DNA from: Tamarix chinensis
Lineage: Eukaryota > Streptophyta > Magnoliopsida > Caryophyllales > Tamaricaceae
NCBI GenBank assembly: GCA_030549775.1
Contig: CM060173.1
Coordinates: 33,848,110 to 33,912,109, forward strand
Reading direction: 5' to 3'
Length of the DNA stretch: 64,000 bases
The position numbers and the translations under genes were made by a program. Below the pieces are notes generated by a model, which was given only the letters and a program-made list of their open reading frames with translations, did not search any database and was not told where the DNA came from. Shown piece by piece: positions 56,824 through 64,000 of the stretch; the stretch's first letter is position 1, and every line of letters starts with the position of its first letter.

Positions 56824-58437
56824 GTAAGTCTCTACTTACCTCTACTTATGGGTATTTAGTAAGGACGAAGCTAATGGCCTTGTGCTATGTGTGACATGGA
56901 TGTGTTGAATGTTGTGTATGCCATGCTATGCCATGTATTATATGATTTGTGGATAACTTGTCTCATGTGTAGCGCAGCTTGGAGATCGAGGTATGTTGTA
57001 TGTGCTTCCGTGACATGAGTATGACATTTATACGTTTGATGTTTATGATGTATTATGTTATGGCCCACTAGGACAAGCATGCTAGGATAAATGGTAATAT
57101 GAGTTGGGAACCATCATGGGAGTCTTGAAGTTTGTATGGTGGGATTAGGGTTTGTATGGTGGCATAAATGTTCGTATGGTGGTACTAATGATTTCATAGT
57201 GGTATTAATGGCTTATGGTGGTATTCAGGTTTGTATGGTGGTATTTTGATTTTCTGGAGGTATTAATGATTGTATGGGATTAGGGTTTGGAGTGATTAAC
57301 ACTGGGACGTTGTGATTGAGCAGGGATGGAGTAACTAATTATGACTGTTGAGGATAATTAAGGTTTGGGATGGCTAAGTACGGTTGTTATGGTAAAGTAG
57401 GGATGAGAGTGGTTAACCACGGGTTGGTGTGGACAATTAGGGTTGGTTACGACTACTTAGAGTTATTTGGCGTTATCATGTGTATTATTGATTTAAGTGT
57501 AGTTATGAATGTGGAATTTTATTGGTTGTGATGTGTAAAGCATAAAGAGAATGATTTATGCATATCCATGGTGAAAACCTTTTGAATAAGATATGTTAAG
57601 ACATTAACTACTTACAGAGAAAGATGTTGAGCCGGACCCAGACCGGTCCACCAGCAAATAATAGTGGCAGGATATGTTACCCTCGTGACCGGTCCACCGG
57701 CTATAATAGTGGCAGGGCATGGCCCTCGTGACCGTTCTACCGGCTATAATAGTGAGGGATTCCGCGCTCAACAAACTAATCAGAATGATAATAAGACCTG
57801 GGAAAGATACAAACATTTACAGTGGAACACCTTGTGAGTCGGGGCCAGACCGGTCCACCGGCAAATAATAGTGGCAGGGTATGATACCCTCGTGATCGGT
57901 CCACCGGCTTTAATAGTGGCAGGGCATGGCCCTCGTGACCGTTCCACCGGCTATAATAGTGGGGTTCCCGCACTCACACGGTCTACTAAAGAATATGTGT
58001 GGAATGAACATATTATTAATGAGAATAAAGAATAAGTCTAATTGGACCATGACTAGCTTTTATTATCTGTATTACTACATGCTGCTTACGTGAGTATGCC
58101 ACGTATTGAGTTTTAATAATATGGATTATTCCTGCCTGAGGCACATGAGTTACTTTACATTTCAGTTATACCACTTTTATCTGTTTAAATAGGACGTTAT
58201 ATATGTTTTATATGTTACTCTAGGTGTATGGTAAGATTCATGCTATGGGTTGTGAATATGCATGATATTGTATCAACGTGTTGCACCATGGTTTAATATG
58301 CATTTGATGTATAGTTACGTCTCTCCCATAGACTAAGGTAGTGGAACTTACTCAGTATTGGACCCGTACTGATACTACACTGGTTGAATGGGTCCTGTGA
58401 TGATCCACCGATGGTGGAGAGCAGACCTCTTGTGCAG
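56824..58437 (+). other. Putative LTR leader intron (family B)
   Basis: Perfect donor CAG|GTAAGT at 56,823/56,824 and acceptor CCTCTTGTGCAG|GTTT at 58,437/58,438 bound 1614 bp. They occupy the same place in the LTR plan as in family A, although the surrounding sequence is diverged. Confidence 0.5.
57630..57990 (+). repeat. CCACCGGC module clusters
   Basis: Two clusters of three units each: GACCGGTCCACC, GGC.AATAATAGTGGCAGG. They are separated by a GGGAAAGATACAAACATTTAC spacer. Confidence 0.9.
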
Positions 58438-58693
58438 GTTTAAGATCGGATACTGTGTTGGGGTGGAAGCTTTGACTTGAGTGAGTAGGCAATATTGATA
58501 TTGATCCTTCGGGATTTGTTTTTGTTTAGCTATATTTTGTATTACATTCCTGCTTTGAGAAACATGTTCTGGGGTTGTAATCCTAAATCGTATTCTAACT
58601 TCTATTTGAATTACCTCTTGTTACGGATTTATTTTAAATGGTGTCTTGCATTTTTGATACTTTGTACTAAAGGTTGATCGGATATAGCCTTAG

Positions 58694-58739
58694 CAATTAG
58701 TACTAGAACGGTAGAAGTGAACCGGTCTGGTACTAAGTG
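58694..58739 (+). other. Conserved imperfect hairpin before the LTR 3' end
   Basis: AATTAGTACTAGAACGGT faces ACCGGTCTGGTACTAAGT. Family A has the same structure at the same place. Confidence 0.65.
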
Positions 58740-58843
58740 TGGCGGTAATACCCCCGAGTTTACGGTTTTATCCTTTGCTTCCGCTAAACCTTTTGATTTT
58801 AAACGAAATTTTTCAGTAGTAAATTTGGGGGTGTTACAGCGTG

Positions 58844-59159
58844 CAGGTCTGCATGGGCTGGCCATGCAAAAAATTTTCTTTCGGGATTTCTCATTTTTTA
58901 GTGGTAGTTTCATACACAACTGTGCAGTGAACCGTGCTTAGGTCGTGGAACCTTGTATCCTTCATTTTATTGCTCCTTTTTGTTATGTAATGCACTATAT
59001 CCTTCTATTATCCAATGGAGAGCTTTGATAAGCCATCTTTTTTGCCAAAAAGCTGCAACACAAAAAGAAAAACAAAGCAAACAAAGAAACAAAAGAAAAT
59101 GAAGAACACAAAATAAAAGAAACTTACGAAATGGAAAGAAACATAACAAAGGAAAGCAT
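58844..59159 (-). other. Athila internal non-coding, right of solo LTR
   Basis: Continues the spacer interrupted at 54,164. On the minus strand a TTTGTGTTGCAGC acceptor-like site lies near 59,050. Confidence 0.55.
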
Positions 59160-59853
59160 GAAATATGTGTTGCCTCCCATAAAGCACTTGTTTAGGATTA
59201 TTAGCTCAACCTCAATGCTCTTCATACTGATGATACCTCAAGAGGGGCAATGGATCCCATATTTTCAATTGGAGACCCGGCAACATAGTGTTTTAGATGT
59301 TGCCCATTAAGTTTGAACCTTATGGTAGGTTCACTCCAAACTTCCACTACCCAATAAGGATATACTTTAAGCACTTGGAATAGGCCCGACAACCTTAATT
59401 GTAGTTTCTTGGGAAAAATCTTCAGATGGGAATTGAATTAGAGTACCAGTTCTTTCTTTATATAATTTGGCATTTTCATACGCATCTATTCGCAACTCAT
59501 CAAGCTCATTGAGTTGAAGCATTCTCCACTCGCCTGATTCCTTCATACCCAGGTGAATAGTCTTTATGGTCCAATATACCTTATATTTGACTTTAATAGG
59601 CAGATGACAAGATTTTTAGTATACCATATAAATTAGCGTGGTGGTAATAGGAGTCTTTATAGACTATCCAATTTGCCTAAAGAATGTCGTCTAGCTGGGA
59701 GAACCAATCTTTCATTGACTTGCACACCATCTTTTCTAGGATCCCTCTTATATCTCACTTAGTAATCTCCACTTGACCACTCGATTGAATAGCATACCAA
59801 ATCCAAAGGGAGAATGAGAAGTGAGATACGAGAATGAGCATCTTTGACCCTTA
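59160..59853 (-). pseudogene. Athila integrase, C-terminal part, degraded
   Basis: On the minus strand, starting at 59,853, the end of the integrase core (GILEKM.., then a KDWFSQLDD segment) is followed by strings with frame changes and an open stretch at about 59,530-59,380: RMLQLNELDELRIDAYENAK, then LYKERT. Further on, near 59,330-59,270, come an FGVNLP-like and a KLNGQHLK-like block. This is the Athila order at the end of pol. Upstream pol is separated by the family A LTR that begins at 59,854. The integrase would insert element DNA into the genome; here it is a relic. Confidence 0.85.
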
Positions 59854-59950
59854 TGTAACACCCCAAAATTCACTAATTTTTTTTTCTTAAAAGCGGAAGC
59901 AATTAAATTAGAAGCACTGAAAACCTGTGAATTCTGGAAGTGTTACCGCC

Positions 59951-59998
59951 ACACTTAGTACCAGACCGGTTCTCTCCGACCGTTCCAGTACCAAGTGC
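59951..59998 (-). other. Conserved imperfect hairpin before the LTR 3' end
   Basis: Arms CACTTAGTACCAGACCGGTT and GACCGTTCCAGTACCAAGTG on the plus strand; fourth family A copy of the structure. Confidence 0.65.
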
Positions 59999-60529
59999 TA
60001 AGGCTAAGAAAAGAAATAATCAATACAATTCAATTTCCAAATAAGCATTAAACGGTTGTAAAACAAAATCAGAGTACGCATCAAGAAATGTAATTCATTT
60101 CCAAAAGAGAATTAAACTTACAATCGATAAAAGATTAACAAAAAGAATTAGAGTCATATAAAGACTATGATATGGCCACAACTCTCTTGAATCTTGAGCC
60201 AAACATGCTCAACACTCAGCCCCAACTGATATCTCGCCCACCTGCACAAATCAGAAGGGCATACTACTCGTGGGAATGAGTAGCACCCATAAAAAGGGTG
60301 ATCAGTACGCTACGTACTGAGTAAGGTAACCGAGCACTAAGGCCAACACGTAAGCACATAATCCATGCAAAATAATAACAGGGCATAATCCAACATAACA
60401 ACATAAAGGTATATGAACAATTCAGGTAAGAGTACAAAGGCCCATGAATAATGCAGATTAACTGTTTAATTAATCTCTTATCAGAATCATGTCACACCAT
60501 ACTTTTATTCAAGTCCATACGATTACGGG

Positions 60530-60870
60530 AACCCCACTATTTTTGCCGGTGGATCGGTCGCGAGGGAAACGTTCCCTGCCACTATTTTAGCCGGTGGATC
60601 GGTCGCGAGGGTAACATACCCTGCCACTATTATAGCCGGTGGATCGGTCTGGCCCCTTCTAATACGGTGTTCCACTTTAAGTGATTAGTGTCTTCTCATA
60701 TCGTTCAACATATAACGTTTTGTTTTGTTGAGCTCGGGATCCCCCACTATTATAGCCGGTGGATCGGTCGCGAGGGTACATGCCCTGCCACTATTTTAGC
60801 CGATGGATCGGTCGCGAGGGAAAACATTCCCTGCCACTATTATGCCGGTGGATCGGTCTGGGCCCGTCTC
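60530..60870 (-). repeat. CCACCGGC module clusters
   Basis: Two clusters of three units: CCACTATTATAGCCGGTGG, ATCGGTCGCGAGGG. These are the least degenerate family A modules in the window. Confidence 0.9.
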
Positions 60871-61539
60871 AACATCTTCCACTTTACGTGATTAATGTAT
60901 TAAGTATCTTATTCAAAGGCTTTCATCATGCACATGCACGAATCATAAATCATAAATTCCATATTCATCATCATCTTTAATCACCACATACACATATGCT
61001 ACCACCAAACCCTAGCCATGCATGGATCGCTCCCTTTACACTTATCCTCCAATTCTATTTCACATCTCACTCTAGGGTTTTATCCCAAAACCCTAATTTA
61101 GTCTCCTTCGTACCCTTAATTTGCTCCACATGCTATTTTTCATCCCAAGTGCTCAAACACCCAAACAACACTTACATTACCTTCCTTACATCCCAAATTA
61201 ACTTTCCACACATAAATTTCATACCCATGCAGACATTAATCTCCCCATACTAACCTTCGAACCTTTTTCATGCAAACCCTAAAATTCCATGTGAAACCCT
61301 AATTTCAACCATGCAAACATTAACCATTATGTAAAACCCAAAACCTCATCATACAAAACCCTAAATTCAATCCACATAACCCAAAGATTCATTCATACCA
61401 AACCCTAGATTCAAACCATATACATCCCAAAGATTCATTCACACAAAACCCTAAATTCAATCCATACCAACACAAGGATTCAAATCATATAAAACCCAAA
61501 GATTTTTCCACATAATACCATTGATTAGATTCTCCCCTT

Positions 61540-61900
61540 TCATAACCACAAATTATATTCTCCCATACAAGACTATAAGTTAGATTTTCCCACATAAGAT
61601 CATAAATTGGAATCTCCCAAGCAAAAACCATAATTTGGATTAATTGGATTCCCCAAAACAAATCATAAATTAGATTCTCCCAATCAAATCATAAATTAGG
61701 TTCTCCCATATAATGTCATAAATTACATTCTCCCCAAATAACGTCTTACATTAGATTCTCCCTAACAAACCATAAATTCAATTCCCCCATATAACATCAT
61801 AAGTTATATTGTCTCCCACAAAACCATACAAAAACATAAGTTAAACTTCCCCATATAAAACCATAAATTATATTCTCCATACCAAAACCTCAAAAATCAT
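61540..61900 (-). repeat. Degenerate 27-bp minisatellite
   Basis: Units with CATAAATTAGATTCTCCCA-like sequence (inverse of the array in the gag-only element), less regular. The 45-bp type repeats lie at about 61,300-61,500. Confidence 0.8.
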
Positions 61901-62389
61901 AAATCAGATTCTCACACACGAAACCCTAAAATTCTCCATTTTATTCCTTTACTCATGAATCAATGGAATACTTAGGTCAACTCACTTCCCTTAATCCACT
62001 TCTTTCTCCATCCTCCTTTTTCATCCTTTCTCCCACATAAAATCATATCAACGTCCTCACATGCATGTCTTACAGGGTCATACACAAATAATACACATGC
62101 CATACGAAAACATACTTCAACTCCACGTCATATCATATACGGCATAATTAATAATCATAAACATATAATGCATAACATACGAGGCACACAATGCACATTA
62201 GCACGTAAAAGGCCTTAGCACCCCTTACCTGAAACGACACCGGTCTTGGAGCACGTTCCTACGCCTCCTTAGGGCTTTGACCAAATAATAACATATGAAT
62301 AAAATAACCTTAACAAAATTCTAACTTTGCTAAAGACATAAAAATAATAGAGATATTATAACCTTGATAATATAGGGTTAAAGACTTTA

Positions 62390-62740
62390 TCCTAATAATA
62401 ATAATGATACTAATATAGTAATAGCTAAGATACTAAAATAATGTAACAACAATATAATAAGTGTAATAATAATAACAAAACTAATGGTAAAGTATTTGTA
62501 ATATTAATTACAGAATAATAATAATGGTAATTTGAAATAATAAAAATACTAATAATAACAATAATTATAATAACACCTTAATATTATTAATTAAGATAAT
62601 TAAAATAATAATAATACTTATAATAATGACAAAATCGAATTAAAGTATATTAGAGCTTCAGACCCTGCAGAAATAATAATCAAAACATTAATACTAATAA
62701 TAATATTAATAACACAATAATAGAAATAATAAAAGTAATA
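62390..62740. repeat. AAT trinucleotide tracts
   Basis: ATA/AAT triplet runs broken by unique bases, colinear with the other family A LTRs. Confidence 0.85.
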
Positions 62741-63291
62741 GTAATCTATTTCAAATAATTGAAATAAATTAAATTATGGATTATAAAAATAGGGAGAAGG
62801 GTTCAGAGGGTCTAGGGTTCAACCTTAGACTGGTGGAGATAGGCGGAACCTGTGGTGGTTGGCGGCGGCAGCGGCGGTGGCCGGAAAAACTATCTAAGTG
62901 GGAAAAAGATGAAGAAAAAGAGAGAAGGAGCAGGGGAAAAATCAACATAAGGTTATGATTTGGTGGAGGAGGATTAGAGGAAGATTTTGAGTGGTTCAGA
63001 AGGCAGCGGAAGTGGAGAAAAAGGCGGCAGACGGCGACTTAAGTATTTCTGGGTAAAAATTCAGGCGAGACAAGAAGCCAACTTGGCACGGCCATGTAAG
63101 CCAGTACAAGAAGAATCGAGGGATTTGAACAACGTAGTTAGCTAGAGGAAAATGCAGGGAAGAAAATGAAATGTTGCGGTGGCGCTGAGGTTGGCTAAAG
63201 GCGGCGGAATCTGCGTCTAAAGTATCGGTGGTGGCAGCCGTCGTCGAGGGTTTTCGGGGAAGAAAATCTTCCACAACTCCTACCACGAGGC

Positions 63292-63299
63292 TATTTATA
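63292..63299 (-). promoter_or_regulatory. LTR TATA box
   Basis: TATAAATA on the minus strand at the conserved place. Confidence 0.7.
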
Positions 63300-63824
63300 G
63301 ATTGAAGATGATAAAATAGGGTTTTGGGGGTTGGTAGGAAGCTAGAGGGTGTGAGAATTTGGGCAGCCGATGGCGGAAAATGGTCGGGCATCGTTTGGTT
63401 TGCTTCGAATTTCCGCGACGTTGGGGAGAGGAAACGGGCAAGATTTAACATCCAATAATTATGTAAATTTATTCGTCGAATTAAGAGGAAGACAATGAGC
63501 CAAGAAACGGCCGGTATTAATTTCCGTAGCCGGAGACACCATTGATGGCAGCCAGCGTTGCAGCGTCGTCGATGACGGGGAAAGGAGGAAGAAGAAGATG
63601 GGCTGGCCGGGCGGTTCGCGAAGGAAATGAAAGAAAGAAAAGAAGGGAAACCGGGCGGTTCGGCGCGAGCGGTAAGGGTTTAAATGGAACGACGAGTTTC
63701 GGAGGAAACGGAGCCAAAACGCAGCGTTGGAAGGGCGACGAAGGGCGCCGCGCGGGCTGGGCTGTGCCGAAGAAGAAGAAGAAAAGAAAAAGGGGAACTG
63801 GGCCGCGAGCAGGCCCAGTTCGGC

Positions 63825-63918
63825 GAGAAGAAGGGGAAAAAGAAAAAGAAGAAAAAGAAAGAAAAAGAAAAGGAAAAAGGAAGAAAGAAAAAGAAAAAGG
63901 GAAAAAGGAAAGGAGAAA
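63825..63918 (-). repeat. 94-nt homopurine (sense homopyrimidine) tract
   Basis: Uninterrupted A/G run on the plus strand, equal in length to the tract at 18,496-18,589 in the opposite orientation. Confidence 0.95.
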
Positions 63919-64000
63919 TAAAATAGGTTAGGTCCAATTAAATTAATCTAAATATTTAGAATATTTAAAAATATAATATTTAAATAAAATTAAATTTAAA

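Larger units (their letters stand above)
54165..58838 (+). mobile_element. Solo LTR, family B (4.7 kb)
   Basis: Starts TGTAATACCCTG and ends GGGGGTGTTACA. The exact 5-bp duplication GCGTG flanks it at 54,160-54,164 and 58,839-58,843. There is no primer site or internal region, so it is a product of LTR recombination. In order it holds AT-rich U3, a C-rich block (55,030-55,400) with a short CCCTAA repeat, a consensus splice donor, TATGGTGG repeats (57,120-57,260), two CCACCGGC clusters, an acceptor-like site and the terminal hairpin. It interrupts the Athila spacer. Confidence 0.95.
60242..62228 (-). other. Putative LTR leader intron
   Basis: On the minus strand, donor GTTTCAG|GTAAGG and acceptor TGATTTGTGCAG|GTGGGC bound 1987 bp. 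Confidence 0.55.
59854..64000 (-). mobile_element. Family A LTR, truncated by the window end
   Basis: The plus strand starts TGTAACACCCC and is colinear with the solo LTR 9315-13,396 and with the inverse of 24,690-29,584. About 0.4 kb of the LTR must lie beyond the window. It has no primer site on its left, so it is either a solo LTR or the 3' LTR of a minus-strand element extending to the right. It inserted into the Athila integrase. The basic and Lys/Glu-rich frames at 63,542-63,931 come from the purine tract and are not genes. Confidence 0.92.

Noticed and set aside
63542..63931. 129-codon Lys/Arg/Glu-rich frame
   Set aside because: Encoded largely by the 94-nt homopurine tract and its flanks.
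1..64000. tRNA, rRNA or other structural RNA genes
   Set aside because: I saw no cloverleaf with A and B boxes and no rRNA-like block; the TGGTATCAGAGC and TGGTATCAAAGC strings are primer-binding sites.

Overview
The window reads as heterochromatic, repeat-filled intergenic DNA of a flowering plant, and I found no intact host gene in it. It is strongly AT-rich. Everything I recognise belongs to plant transposable-element families: Ty3/gypsy elements (an Athila-type element, another pol remnant, and long-LTR units whose termini, primer site and 3' end resemble the Tekay/Del type), a Ty1/copia element, CACTA elements and hAT-type non-autonomous elements. The species cannot be named from this sequence; a monocot is possible but only a guess.

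Left part (1-16,946). AT-rich unassigned DNA is followed by a 1.2-kb hAT-type element (1858-3066) carrying a second hAT-type element (2236-2712). Each has its own 8-bp target duplication. An old copia element lies on the minus strand at 5423-8998 (LTRs, PPT, PBS, broken gag and pol). A 4.1-kb solo LTR of family A follows, also minus strand, at 9315-13396 with target duplication GATAT. A weaker LTR-like stretch lies at about 14,251-16,946.

Central nest (16,947-46,847). A minus-strand gypsy element (3' LTR 16,947-17,525; pol at 17,519-18,073 and again at 44,252-46,740) has its integrase split by about 26 kb of younger insertions. The first insertion was a family B LTR (18,074-18,079, 29,590-34,946 and 44,111-44,251; duplication CCAAC/CCAAT). 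Two elements then entered that LTR. One is an 11.5-kb element with two 4.9-kb LTRs and only a gag between them (18,080-29,584, duplication ATAAT), which landed six bases from the LTR start. The other is a 9.2-kb CACTA transposon (34,947-44,107, duplication TAG) with a broken transposase and a second gene ending in an Ulp1-like peptidase. The CACTA itself holds a long-inverted-repeat element, a small LTR-like unit and a tandem array.

Right nest (46,848-64,000). An Athila-type element on the minus strand (3' LTR, 3' ORF, end of integrase) is interrupted by a 2.3-kb deleted CACTA relative (51,413-53,687, duplication AAG), by a 4.7-kb family B solo LTR (54,165-58,838, duplication GCGTG), and by a family A LTR on the minus strand that runs off the window (59,854-64,000).

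The most unusual biology is in the giant family A and B LTRs. All four family A copies keep a TATA box, and five LTR copies over both families keep a well-placed splice donor and acceptor 1.2-2.0 kb apart. The putative intron holds minisatellites and a repeated CCACCGGC module, and an imperfect hairpin lies just before the LTR 3' end. This suggests a spliced leader encoded inside the LTR. No autonomous pol that clearly belongs to either family is in the window.
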